A program made the position numbers and the translations under genes. A DNA stretch of 64,000 nt, taken from contig NZ_JXLE01000004.1 of NCBI RefSeq assembly GCF_001886265.1, forward strand, positions 36,583 to 100,582, given 5' to 3'. The notes beneath the pieces are model-generated. The model saw only the letters and a list, made by a program, of their open reading frames with translations. It was not told where the DNA came from and searched no databases. Position 1 is the first letter of the stretch, and every line of letters begins with the position of its first letter. The DNA comes from Enterococcus thailandicus. GTDB lineage: Bacteria; Bacillota; Bacilli; Lactobacillales; Enterococcaceae. Of the stretch, positions 8,753 through 17,240 are shown in pieces.

Positions 8753-8797
8753 AACAATCAGGACAGCGCTCAATTCGTTGTTTCTGATTGTTTTTTA
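8753..8797 (+). terminator. Terminator of the flavin cluster
   Basis: AACAATCAG (8753-8761) pairs perfectly with CTGATTGTT (8784-8792), followed by a T-rich tail. It closes the apbE cluster. Confidence 0.85.
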
Positions 8798-8857
8798 TTG
8801 GCGCGGAAAAGTTGTTAGTAGAAAACAGTTCCTTTTTTTAATATGAGCAATGATCTT

Positions 8858-8866
8858 TGGTATAAT
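8858..8866 (+). promoter_or_regulatory. Extended -10 promoter of truA
   Basis: TGG-TATAAT is a full -10 with a TGn extension, about 70 bases before the truA start. No clear -35 is visible, which is common with extended -10 promoters. Confidence 0.55.
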
Positions 8867-8934
8867 GAGCGATGAGTTAAGAAACGAAATTGCGTCATTC
8901 ACAACGCATCATTCATAATAAGAGGAGCAGACAC

Positions 8935-9675
8935 ATGAGAAATATCAAACTAACAATTGAGTATGATGGACGTCGCTATCTTGGCTGGCAACGTCTTGGT
9001 GATTCAGATAAAACGATTCAAGGTAAAATTGAAGCTGTGTTAAAACAAATGACAGGTGAAACCATTGAGATTATTGGCTCAGGGCGTACAGACGCTGGTG
9101 CACATGCGAGAGGACAGATTGCTAATTTTAAGACAGAGTCAACAATGGATCGATTGGCTATGTGTGAATTTTTGAATCGTTTCTTACCTGGTGATATTGT
9201 CGTCAAGAAGGTTGAAGAAGTGCCAGAAAGATTCCACGCTCGTTACAACGCAAGTGGGAAAAAGTACAGCTATTATGTTTGGAACGACCCAATCCCAACA
9301 GCTTTTGAACGTTATCACAGCTTTTATGTTCCACAAGAGTTAAATCTGGATGCGATGAACGAGGCTTGCAAACGATTAGTAGGTACACATGATTTTATTG
9401 GTTTTTCTGCCTTGAAAAAGAGCAAGAAATCTACAACAAGAACGGTTGAAAAAATTACGATTGAAAAAGATGGAAGTATGCTTCACTTTACTTTTGTTGG
9501 TAATGGTTTTTTATATAAAATGGTTCGAATTATGATGGGCACATTGTTAGAGATTGGTGCAGGAAAGATGCCAGTGGCTGCCATTGATGAGATTTTTGAA
9601 CAAAAAGTGCGGAAAAGTGCGGGAGAAACAGTGCCAGCGCAAGGACTATTTCTTGATGAAGTGTATTACCACTAA
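8935..9675 (+). CDS. truA: tRNA pseudouridine(38-40) synthase TruA
   Basis: A 246-residue enzyme that isomerises uridines 38-40 in the tRNA anticodon arm. The catalytic Asp53 lies in GSGRTDAGAHARGQ, and the family blocks YDGRRYLGWQR (N-terminus), KKYSYYVWN near 105 and FVGNGFLYKMVR near 190 are present. The frame is open 45 bases further up, but AGAGGAG sits at the right distance before ATG 8935 and homologues begin at this Met. It is monocistronic between two terminators. Confidence 0.93.
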   Translation: MRNIKLTIEYDGRRYLGWQRLGDSDKTIQGKIEAVLKQMTGETIEIIGSGRTDAGAHARGQIANFKTESTMDRLAMCEFLNRFLPGDIVVKKVEEVPERFHARYNASGKKYSYYVWNDPIPTAFERYHSFYVPQELNLDAMNEACKRLVGTHDFIGFSALKKSKKSTTRTVEKITIEKDGSMLHFTFVGNGFLYKMVRIMMGTLLEIGAGKMPVAAIDEIFEQKVRKSAGETVPAQGLFLDEVYYH

Positions 9676-9698
9676 ATCCAAAATAATTAAAGTAGCTG

Positions 9699-9739
9699 AA
9701 AAAGAAGAAATGAGCCTTTGGGTTTCATTTCTTCTTTTT
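9699..9739 (+). terminator. Terminator of truA
   Basis: AAAGAAGAAATGAgcc pairs with ggtTTCATTTCTTCTTT, with T residues at the end; the A-rich arm could also terminate transcription coming from the other side. Confidence 0.8.
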
Positions 9740-9849
9740 GCAACTATTTTCAAAATATAAAAATAGATTCATGATAACAAATCACAATCAAGTCGCTAAA
9801 AAGCTGTGCTACACTTTGGTTGAACAAAAAAATGAAAGGGGTTTCTTTT

Positions 9850-11241
9850 ATGAGGAAGTTATTTTGTGTATTGGCTGTGGTAAGTGTTGGATTGAGTTTA
9901 GAAAAAGTGGTAGCAGCAGAGGAACAAATTCCAGAAAAAAATGGATATACCCTAGATTTTCATGATGAATTTAATGGACCAACTTTGGATCAATCAAAAT
10001 GGAGCGATAAGTATTTGGAACATTGGGCAGATAATCCGGATGATGCCAAAGCAAATTATCGTTTTGAAGAAGGAAAATTGATTGAGTCTATTCAACCAGA
10101 TCAAAAAGCTTGGGCACCAACACTAGACAAGGATAATTATGGATACGGAACAACAGGTGTCAAATCCAGTGCAATTCAATCATTTAATAAAAACTGGATT
10201 CATAATTTTAGTGGCAGCAAGAAGCTAATGTCTCCTATCTCACCTGAAAATGAAATGTTGGGGGATGAGAAAACTGGTGGGTATGCGACAACGTATGGTT
10301 ATTTTGAAATTCGAGCAAAATTATCAAATAGTAGTGGTGGCGGTCATCAAGCATGGTGGTTAGTTGGTATGCAAAATGACACGAATGATTGGGAAAATTC
10401 AAAAGAAACAGGCGAAATTGATATTATTGAAACTTTTTTTGATTACAGTAAAAATGTTCAGCGACCAGTTGGAACAAAGAACGTTACAGAAGACAATCGC
10501 CAGAAAGGCTTATGGCAAGTATGCACATATGGTTGGAATGATCCTTTCTTTTCAAGATCGTGGACAGATAGTACGACAACAACAATTGGCGGTGCAGAAG
10601 CTGTTGTTCCAGGAGCAGTTGGAGTAGATAGCTTAACTAATGAATTTCATACGTATGGTATGGAATGGGAACCTGGTTCACTGAAATTTTATTTTGATGG
10701 TCAATTGTTCAGGACAATTAATCAAGCACCAGATTATCCAATGGGGATGATTTTAAATATATACACAGACGCAGGGTCAGGAAAACACAATGAGGTCTAT
10801 CCTAAAGAATGGGCGATTGATTATGTACGGGTTTATAAAAAAGATGCGGGCTATGATATACCAAAACAAGGAATTAAAAATCGTGAGACAGGTGAATTTC
10901 TTAGTTTGGCTACGGAATCAGACAAGGTGATTCTGTCTACGACAAACGAAAATCTTGAAAAGTGGCAAATGATTCCTAAAGGTGAGTATTTTCTGATTAA
11001 AAATGCAAGGACAAATGAGTTGTTACACAATGAGCACCAAAAAGGTTATGTAGAACACGGCGTAGTGCCAGAAACGTATTACAGTGCACAGTGGAAAAAA
11101 GAAACCGTCGGTAATTACACTCGGTTCGTGAATCGTTGGAAACCGACACAAGTAATCCATATAGAAAATAACCTAGGCTATCTTGAATGTAGTCCTATTC
11201 ACACTGGCGCTTGGAGAAGTCAATGGGAAATGATTGACTAA
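9850..11241 (+). CDS. Secreted GH16 endo-beta-glucanase with C-terminal trefoil-like domain
   Basis: A 463-residue exported glycoside hydrolase. Residues 1-23 form a signal peptide (MRKLFCVLAVVSVGLSLEKVVA). The GH16 catalytic motif GEIDIIETFF supplies Glu189, Asp191 and Glu194; the HDEFNGPTLDQSKW entry strand (from about 37) and the EWAIDYVRVYKK exit strand (about 320-331) bound the jelly-roll. The last 130 residues (GIKNRETGEFLSLA onward) look like a beta-trefoil or ricin-type carbohydrate-binding domain. Likely substrates are beta-1,3- or mixed-linked glucans, but GH16 specificity is broad. AAAGGGG precedes ATG 9850; an earlier in-frame Met at 9820 is rejected because the signal peptide starts here. 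Confidence 0.85.
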   Translation: MRKLFCVLAVVSVGLSLEKVVAAEEQIPEKNGYTLDFHDEFNGPTLDQSKWSDKYLEHWADNPDDAKANYRFEEGKLIESIQPDQKAWAPTLDKDNYGYGTTGVKSSAIQSFNKNWIHNFSGSKKLMSPISPENEMLGDEKTGGYATTYGYFEIRAKLSNSSGGGHQAWWLVGMQNDTNDWENSKETGEIDIIETFFDYSKNVQRPVGTKNVTEDNRQKGLWQVCTYGWNDPFFSRSWTDSTTTTIGGAEAVVPGAVGVDSLTNEFHTYGMEWEPGSLKFYFDGQLFRTINQAPDYPMGMILNIYTDAGSGKHNEVYPKEWAIDYVRVYKKDAGYDIPKQGIKNRETGEFLSLATESDKVILSTTNENLEKWQMIPKGEYFLIKNARTNELLHNEHQKGYVEHGVVPETYYSAQWKKETVGNYTRFVNRWKPTQVIHIENNLGYLECSPIHTGAWRSQWEMID

Positions 11242-11311
11242 AAAGACCAAAGGAAATTTTGTTTTTTCTACGGGAAACGGTGAGGCTTATAAAATAATAA
11301 ATAATATCAGA

Positions 11312-11397
11312 AAAAGGACGCGAGGAATGTACTGCCCCAAAAAATAGATTAAAAATCTAATGTTTTGGAAGTGGGTACAAAATTAGCGTCCTTTTTT
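11312..11397 (+). terminator. Compound terminator with an IS-end-like inner inverted repeat
   Basis: An outer stem pairs AAAAGGACGC (11312-11321) with GCGTCCTTTT, followed by a T-run. Inside, 11328-11379 is an imperfect inverted repeat beginning TGTACTGCCCCAAAA and ending with its near complement (TTTTGG...GGGTACA). It lies 70 bases after the glucanase and before a convergent regulator gene. Confidence 0.6.
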
Positions 11398-11471
11398 GCA
11401 TCGTTGATTGGTAAAAATCGATGCATTGATTCAACGAGTGAATAGAAACAATAGCAAATTTAGTGGTATTA

Positions 11472-12188
11472 TCAATTGGCATAACGAGCAATCAGATACT
11501 CAATCAAATTTAAAGCATTACCGAAAAAATAATTCAGTTGTTGATTTTCTGGTCCAGAGTCAACAGTACCACTTTCGACTAGAAATGAGAGATCTCCTTT
11601 TTTGGCATAACTGCTGTTTTCGTTAGCCGTAATCGTGATAACATGTCCACCGTAATTTTTGCACTCGTTCATTTTGATTAAACCATTTTGATTTTCACCA
11701 GATTGAGAAAAAGTAATCAAGGTATGTGGGGTTTCGTCAGTAACGAGGCTAATTTCCACTCCCTCTAAGTCGATTGCATAAATTTTTTTTAGTAATAATT
11801 TTCGGTAAGTATAATCAACGAGAAACTGGCAAAATCCCTCGCCAAACAGATAGATCTTTCTCTCAGAAAAAGCTTCATTGAAGTAACAATCAATTTTTTC
11901 CCATTCATGATTAGTTGTGACAAACGAAAGTTCTTCGATTTGATTGACTGAAGAGGCAGAAAACTTATTGGAAAGAAAAAAAATAAGTTCTTTGAAATTA
12001 TTAAATCCTGCTCGTTTGGCTAGGCGGCTGATTGATGAAGGCGAGGTGTAATTGATCTTGGCAATATTGCGAATATCTAAGTTTTCATCACTATGGATTG
12101 CTTCGACAATTTTTTCAATCATTCGTTCATCTTCTGAATGAAATGAGTTATTTGGGAATAAACGATTAAGATAATAAATTTTTGTCAT
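11472..12188 (-). CDS. RpiR/MurR-family regulator (HTH plus SIS domain)
   Basis: A 238-residue repressor or activator. The N-terminus carries an HTH_6 fold (about 20-85, with INYTSPSSISRLAKRAGFNNFKEL), and the C-terminal half is a SIS phosphosugar-binding domain (about 105-230; LITFSQSGENQNGL is the typical phosphosugar loop). It is divergent from the ChbG-EIICB-GH4 operon; in Bacillus the analogous glvA-glvR-glvC cluster is controlled by the RpiR-type GlvR. A 14-base palindrome lies in the shared intergenic region. It therefore probably senses the 6-phospho-alpha-glucoside made by the PTS. Confidence 0.85.
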   Translation of the reverse strand: MTKIYYLNRLFPNNSFHSEDERMIEKIVEAIHSDENLDIRNIAKINYTSPSSISRLAKRAGFNNFKELIFFLSNKFSASSVNQIEELSFVTTNHEWEKIDCYFNEAFSERKIYLFGEGFCQFLVDYTYRKLLLKKIYAIDLEGVEISLVTDETPHTLITFSQSGENQNGLIKMNECKNYGGHVITITANENSSYAKKGDLSFLVESGTVDSGPENQQLNYFFGNALNLIEYLIARYAN

Positions 12189-12204
12189 TGAATAGTTCCT
12201 CTCT

Positions 12205-12218
12205 TGAAAATATTTTCA
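12205..12218. promoter_or_regulatory. Palindromic candidate operator for the RpiR-type regulator
   Basis: TGAAAATATTTTCA is a perfect 14-base palindrome, 17 bases upstream of the regulator start and 36 bases from the divergent promoter. The position suits autoregulation; binding is inferred. Confidence 0.45.
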
Positions 12219-12253
12219 GTGTGTGAAAACGGAGTCAACTTGTTAAATAAGCA

Positions 12254-12282
12254 TTGTATGCGCTTTATTAAGATACTATACT
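12254..12282 (+). promoter_or_regulatory. Promoter of the alpha-glucoside operon
   Basis: TTGTAT (12254-12259), a 17-base spacer and TATACT (12277-12282), 65 bases before the first gene. Confidence 0.65.
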
Positions 12283-12346
12283 ATGGCTATAAAGAAAGCA
12301 AATACAATTGTATGAATCTATTTTCTTTGATGAAAGAAGGTTAAGC

Positions 12347-13159
12347 ATGAAAAAAGTAATTATCAATGCAGATGATTTTGGTTATTCTGCAGCTGTCAAC
12401 GCAGGAATTATCAAAGCCTATCAAGATGGGGTATTAACTTCGACTACTTTGATGGCGAACATGTCAGGAAGAGACGGAGCGATTCAGCTTGCAAAAGAGA
12501 ATCAGGGACTTGGCGTAGGTGGGCATCTTGTATTGACTTGCGGGCAACCATTGACACCTGCAACGTCATTAACAAATGAAGAAGGGCAATTTTATCATTT
12601 GGAAGATTATAAAAAAAATCGTCCGCTTATGAAAGAAGAAGAGATTTTCCATGAATGGTCAAGTCAAATCGATTACTTGTTGGAAAATGGGTTGAAACTA
12701 ACCCATTTAGATAGCCATCATCATGTGCATACATTCCCAGAAAATTTAGCGATTACGCAACGAATTGCTGAAAAATACCAGCTATGCTTTCGAAACGCAT
12801 TTGATTTGGAAAAACAAATCAACTTACCTTATCAAAAAAATATCAGTGGATTTCTTGATTTGATGAATTATCCTTCGATTCGTGATTTGAATCAATCATT
12901 TGCTGAAAATATGGCTGCTTGTTTGGCCGAGATCCAATCAGTAGTGGAACAAGTAGAAGATGATGAGGTGACTGAATTGATGGTTCATCCAGCATTTGTT
13001 GATGAGTCGTTATACTTTGGCTCAAGTTTTCATCTTCAACGAACCAAAGAAGTTGCCATTTTGTGTGCTGAACAATTAAAAAATTTATTGGATGAGCAAG
13101 AGATCACGTTGTGTAATTATCAAGAGATCTCAGCAGGTCACTTGATTGTCAATCATTAG
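12347..13159 (+). CDS. ChbG/YdjC-family carbohydrate deacetylase
   Basis: A 270-residue metal-dependent deacetylase-like protein. The family motifs are intact: NADDFGYS near the N-terminus (metal Asp), GVGGHLVLTCGQP near 60 and THLDSHHHVH near 125 (metal His residues). E. coli ChbG removes one acetyl group from chitobiose-6-phosphate before hydrolysis. The start is ATG 12347 after GAAAGAAGG; the open frame extends 39 bases further without a ribosome site. It is first in an operon with an alpha-glucoside-type EIICB and a GH4 6-phospho-alpha-glucosidase, an unexpected pairing that suggests an acetylated disaccharide substrate. The true substrate is unknown. Confidence 0.85.
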   Translation: MKKVIINADDFGYSAAVNAGIIKAYQDGVLTSTTLMANMSGRDGAIQLAKENQGLGVGGHLVLTCGQPLTPATSLTNEEGQFYHLEDYKKNRPLMKEEEIFHEWSSQIDYLLENGLKLTHLDSHHHVHTFPENLAITQRIAEKYQLCFRNAFDLEKQINLPYQKNISGFLDLMNYPSIRDLNQSFAENMAACLAEIQSVVEQVEDDEVTELMVHPAFVDESLYFGSSFHLQRTKEVAILCAEQLKNLLDEQEITLCNYQEISAGHLIVNH

Positions 13160-13205
13160 CAAGTAGCTTAGTAGCATAAAGCCAAACTAAAAAAGGAGAA
13201 ATAGA

Positions 13206-14771
13206 ATGAAAGAGAAAGTTATGAAGTCGGCTAGTGTTTTTTCTAAAGCAATTATCCAACCAGTGATGTTCATGGCTGTTACAGGGATTATTTTGTCTGT
13301 CTGTGCAATCTTAAAACTTGAGATGATGCCAACTTTCACCAAAGATGTCGGGAATTTTGTATTTAATATTTTGTCTTCAGGTATGATTGGACAGCTAAGT
13401 GCGATTTTTTGTGTGGGGATTGCTGCAGCTTTGGCAAAACCAAAGTTCAAAACGGATGCCGCCATTTTAGGAATTATTACTTACTTGCTTTTCTTATACG
13501 CAAATAATTCATGGTTAACAATAACTGATCGTTTAGCAACCGCAGGTGAACAAGGTCTTTATGGAACTGGTCAAGGAATGGTCTTCGGGATTCAAGTCAC
13601 AGACATGGGGGTCTTTTTAGGAATCTCATTAGGAGTGATGGTTGGCTGGATGGTGAATCGATTTGGTGAGATTAAGTTGCACCGGTATCTTTCACCTTAC
13701 TCTGGGACAAAGTCTGTTTACTTATTGATTGTCTTTGTTACGATTTTGTTTGCAATGGGTATTACTTATGTTTGGCCAATGATTAATTTCGGTGTTGAAA
13801 GCTTAGTTAAGGCAACAACAACTGCTGGCTCAGCCGGATTTTTCTTTTATGGTTTCTTAAATCGTTTATTGCTACCACTTGGATTACATCATTTCTTATG
13901 GATGCCGATTTTTTATACACCATTAGGGGGAAGCGCCGAAATTGCAGGTCAAGTTTATGAAGGAGCTTACAATATTTGGCTGGCGGAATTGGGGAATGCT
14001 AGTCAAATCACATCAATGCATCCATCTATTGGTTATCTATCTAATTTTGGTTCGATTTCATTGCCTATTGGGATTGCTTTTGCTATTTGGAAAATAGCTA
14101 GAATCGAGAATCGTAAAAAAGTTGCGGCTATTTTAATTCCAATGGTTACAACGGCATTTTTAGCGGGTGTGACTGAACCATTAGAATTTTTATTTTTATT
14201 CTTGTCACCTGTTTTATGGTTAGCACATTCAGTTGTTTACGGACTAAGCTTATTCTTTACAAATTTAGTGGGTATCAATATCCAATTTGATACAGGCATC
14301 AATATGATTATCAACAGCTTTGCATTTCCAAGTCGGCTAGGTCATCAGTACTTGATTCCAATTATGTTTCTTGCAACGGCTGTCTTAGAATATGTCGTAT
14401 TTAAGCAATTGATTGTTCGTTTAGATATTCCGACTTTAGGACGCGAGAAAAGTGAAGCTCAACTTGCGGCACTTGATGAAACAGTTGTTACAACAGGTAT
14501 CGATAGTGAATTTGAGCCGCAAACACAAACAATTGTTGCTGGTTTAGGCGGTGCGGAAAATATTGAAAGCATCGTTAACTGCTATACGCGTCTACGAGTA
14601 GATGTAAAAGATGAACAAAAAGTTGACATCGACTTACTGAAACAAAAAGTGAAGGCGTCAGGTATTGTGGATAAAGGAAAGCATATCCAGATTATTATTG
14701 GGATGGGTGTAGAAGAAGAACGGGAAAAAGTAGAAGCGTATCTGACTCATCTAAAAGAAATGAATAATTAA
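13206..14771 (+). CDS. glvC: PTS EIICB, alpha-glucoside (MalP/GlvC) type
   Basis: A 521-residue permease with an EIIC domain (about 1-420, ten hydrophobic segments; GLHHFLWMP near 225 and GVTEPLEFLFLF near 320 are glucose-family motifs) and a C-terminal EIIB domain (about 440-515) with phospho-Cys459 in IVNCYTRLRV. There is no EIIA domain, so an EIIA must come from elsewhere; the neighbouring ptsG encodes a fused EIIA that could serve. GGAG precedes the ATG. It lies between the ChbG-like gene and the GH4 gene and presumably makes the 6-phosphate of an alpha-glucoside such as maltose or an acetylated derivative. Confidence 0.88.
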   Translation: MKEKVMKSASVFSKAIIQPVMFMAVTGIILSVCAILKLEMMPTFTKDVGNFVFNILSSGMIGQLSAIFCVGIAAALAKPKFKTDAAILGIITYLLFLYANNSWLTITDRLATAGEQGLYGTGQGMVFGIQVTDMGVFLGISLGVMVGWMVNRFGEIKLHRYLSPYSGTKSVYLLIVFVTILFAMGITYVWPMINFGVESLVKATTTAGSAGFFFYGFLNRLLLPLGLHHFLWMPIFYTPLGGSAEIAGQVYEGAYNIWLAELGNASQITSMHPSIGYLSNFGSISLPIGIAFAIWKIARIENRKKVAAILIPMVTTAFLAGVTEPLEFLFLFLSPVLWLAHSVVYGLSLFFTNLVGINIQFDTGINMIINSFAFPSRLGHQYLIPIMFLATAVLEYVVFKQLIVRLDIPTLGREKSEAQLAALDETVVTTGIDSEFEPQTQTIVAGLGGAENIESIVNCYTRLRVDVKDEQKVDIDLLKQKVKASGIVDKGKHIQIIIGMGVEEEREKVEAYLTHLKEMNN

Positions 14772-14792
14772 GATAAATGGAGGAAAACAACA

Positions 14793-16118
14793 GTGGGAAA
14801 TAAATTTGTAATGATTGGTGGAGGATCAACACAGTCACCAGGAATTTTAGAAGTTTTACGAAAACGTGCAGAAGAATTGAATCTAAGTGAATTAGTTTTA
14901 TATGATATTGATGAAGAAAGAGTGTCACTACTTGGCCAATATACGAAAATGTACTATCAAGAACTAGGTTCAAAAGTGGCAGTTAGTTATACAACAAACA
15001 TTGATGAAGCATTAGTTGATGCTGATTTCTTATTCATGCAAATTAGACCAGGCTTGAACAAACAACGTGCAATTGATGAAAAAATTTGTCTTAACAATGG
15101 TGTTGTTGGGCAAGAAACTTGTGGACTAGGTGGATTTTCATTTGCTATGCGTGTGATTCCAGCAGTGTTAGAAATTATTCGAAAGGTAAAAGAAATTTGT
15201 CCAAAGGCGTGGATTCTCAATTACACAAATCCAGAAGCCATTTTGTCAGAAGCAATCTATCGAGAATTTCCTGATGCAAATGTATTGTGTATTTGTGATA
15301 TGCCGATTTCAATTGAAGGTGCGATAGCTAAATATTTCAATAAAGATTTACGTGACTTAACCTTTAAATATTTTGGAATGAATCACTTTGGTTGGTGGAC
15401 GAATATTATTGATGAGACAGGAACAGACCTTTTACCAATCTTAAGAGAAGACGTTCTTTCTGGTAAAATCGATACATTATTACAATCAAATGATGAAACG
15501 AAAGAAGATCAATATTGGATCGATACCTATCGTCAGATGATTAGTTTATTCAAACGGTTCCCAGAATATTTCCCAAATTGCTACTTGCAGTATTATTTAA
15601 CACCAGACGAAATGATTGTGCATGATGATCCTTCATTTACTCGTGGCGATTACGTAATGCAAGGTCGTGAAAAACGAATTTACGAAGAATGTCGGCGTGT
15701 GATTGCTAATGGCAGTGCCAAAGATTCAAGCTTACACGCGGGTGTCCACGGAAATTATATTGTGGATATTGCCTATGCGATTATCCACAATACACGCGAA
15801 CGCTTTACGGTCAACAAAAAAAATCAGGGCTCAATCGCAAATTTTGATCCAGAAGCAGTAATCGAAGTTCCAGCATATGTGGGAAGTATGGGGGCAGAAA
15901 CAATTACCGTCGGACACATACCAACTTTCCAAAAAGGACTGATGGAGATGCAAAAAGCTTACGAAAAAATGACAGTCGATGCAGCTTTGTCAGGGTCGTA
16001 TCAAACAGCATTAGAAGCAGTTATGTTAAATAAAACAATTCCTAACTATACAGTGGGTAAAAAAGTTTTAGATGAGCTTCACGAAGCAAACAAAGAGTTC
16101 TGGCCAGAGTTAAGTTAA
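14793..16118 (+). CDS. glvA: GH4 6-phospho-alpha-glucosidase
   Basis: A 441-residue NAD+ and divalent-metal-dependent hydrolase that splits PTS-delivered 6-phospho-alpha-glucosides. It has the nucleotide-binding IGGGSTQSPGIL, GVVGQETCGLGG, Cys168 in CDMPISIE (CDMP is the alpha-glucosidase signature; beta enzymes have CNIP), His198 in NHFGWW, and a C-terminus close to Bacillus MalA/GlvA (VGHIPTFQKGLMEMQ, FWPEL). The start is GTG 14793 with GGAGG nine bases upstream. It is the last gene of the RpiR-controlled cluster. Confidence 0.9.
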   Translation: MGNKFVMIGGGSTQSPGILEVLRKRAEELNLSELVLYDIDEERVSLLGQYTKMYYQELGSKVAVSYTTNIDEALVDADFLFMQIRPGLNKQRAIDEKICLNNGVVGQETCGLGGFSFAMRVIPAVLEIIRKVKEICPKAWILNYTNPEAILSEAIYREFPDANVLCICDMPISIEGAIAKYFNKDLRDLTFKYFGMNHFGWWTNIIDETGTDLLPILREDVLSGKIDTLLQSNDETKEDQYWIDTYRQMISLFKRFPEYFPNCYLQYYLTPDEMIVHDDPSFTRGDYVMQGREKRIYEECRRVIANGSAKDSSLHAGVHGNYIVDIAYAIIHNTRERFTVNKKNQGSIANFDPEAVIEVPAYVGSMGAETITVGHIPTFQKGLMEMQKAYEKMTVDAALSGSYQTALEAVMLNKTIPNYTVGKKVLDELHEANKEFWPELS

Positions 16119-16160
16119 AGCAACTGTCAAACGCAAAAAATAAAAAAATAAAGAAAGCGG

Positions 16161-16189
16161 TTGACAAAATACTATTTGGTCTATACAAT
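16161..16189 (+). promoter_or_regulatory. Promoter of glcT-ptsG
   Basis: TTGACA (16161-16166), 17-base spacer, TACAAT (16184-16189). It is placed so that the RAT/terminator element falls in the transcribed leader. Confidence 0.75.
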
Positions 16190-16214
16190 TTAATTGTTAA
16201 CAATATTGATTTCA

Positions 16215-16292
16215 TGTGACTAGATCATACTAGGCATGGAAAGATGACGTGGGAGAGCAATTTTCCAGGTGATTTTTCCATGCTTTTCTTTT
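16215..16292 (+). promoter_or_regulatory. RAT antiterminator site and leader terminator (GlcT-responsive)
   Basis: The ribonucleic antiterminator lies at about 16215-16241, with TGTGACTAGATC and CTAGGCATGG resembling the Bacillus ptsG RAT. It overlaps the 5' arm of a long terminator hairpin, GCATGGAAA (16234-16242) against TTTTCCATGC (ending 16283), followed by a T-rich tail. The GlcT-type protein encoded next is the expected binder. Unusually, the element precedes the antiterminator gene itself. Confidence 0.75.
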
Positions 16293-16381
16293 GTCTGGAA
16301 ATTCTTTAGGCCAAAAAATTTCTGGAAAATGATTGTTAGTTGTGAAATCAAAAACCTATTTCTGCAGAAAAGGAACTCATT

Positions 16382-17221
16382 ATGAAAATCAAAAAAATCT
16401 TTAATCAGAATGCTGTGTTGGTAGACGATGACGGACAAGAAAAAGTTGCAATTGGAAAAGGGATCAGCTTTGAGAAGAAACGAAATGACCTTATTTTTAT
16501 GAAGGACATCGAGCGCCTCTTTGTCATGGAACCGGAAGGACAACTTCGTTTGCAAAACTTATTGAATCAAATTGATGAAAAATATTTATTTGCAGCTGAG
16601 GAAATCATTCAGCATGCAGAAACGATTTTAATGGAGCCGTTGAATGAACATATTTTGATTGCATTAACAGACCATATCGCATTTGCTGCCGAAAATATGA
16701 AAAATGGTATCGTGATTCGTAACAAACTATTACGAGAAATCGAAGTTTTGTACGCTGAAGAATTTCAAATTGCACAATGGGCAGTAGAACATTTGACGAA
16801 AACGTTAGATGTGCCATTTACTTACGATCAGGCAGGCTATATTGCCATTCATATTCATTCGAGTCGCAGAAATCAATTGAACAATCATCGAAGTATTCGA
16901 GAGGTGACAATTATTTCAGATGTGATTCGTTTAATCGAAGCAGAGCTTGAGGTTGATTTGCATACTCAAGAGATGTCTTTGAGCTACACGCGTTTAGCAA
17001 ATCACTTGAGATTATTATTACAACGTTATAAGAACCAGCAGTACGCTGTTTTGGATGAAGATATTTTAAAAATGGTCAAGAAAAAATATATAGCAAGTTA
17101 TGAAATGACGAAAAAAATTCGTGTTTTATTACTTAAACAATATCAAATGTCGATTACGAGTGAGGAAATGGGATACTTAGCAATCCACATTGAACGCTTA
17201 CGTAGCGCTGTTTGTGATTAA
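16382..17221 (+). CDS. glcT: BglG-family transcriptional antiterminator, GlcT-like
   Basis: A 279-residue RNA-binding regulator. Residues 1-58 are the CAT RNA-binding domain (MKIKKIFNQNAVLV, GKGISFEKK), followed by two PRD domains with regulatory His residues (HIAFAAENM near 100, IAIHIHSSR near 155, AIHIERLR near 272). In this family phosphorylation by EIIB inactivates the protein and HPr-dependent phosphorylation can activate it. It binds RAT and prevents the leader terminator. It sits 19 bases before ptsG, its presumed target and sensor. Confidence 0.88.
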   Translation: MKIKKIFNQNAVLVDDDGQEKVAIGKGISFEKKRNDLIFMKDIERLFVMEPEGQLRLQNLLNQIDEKYLFAAEEIIQHAETILMEPLNEHILIALTDHIAFAAENMKNGIVIRNKLLREIEVLYAEEFQIAQWAVEHLTKTLDVPFTYDQAGYIAIHIHSSRRNQLNNHRSIREVTIISDVIRLIEAELEVDLHTQEMSLSYTRLANHLRLLLQRYKNQQYAVLDEDILKMVKKKYIASYEMTKKIRVLLLKQYQMSITSEEMGYLAIHIERLRSAVCD

Positions 17222-17240
17222 AAATTAGGGAGAGAAAAAG

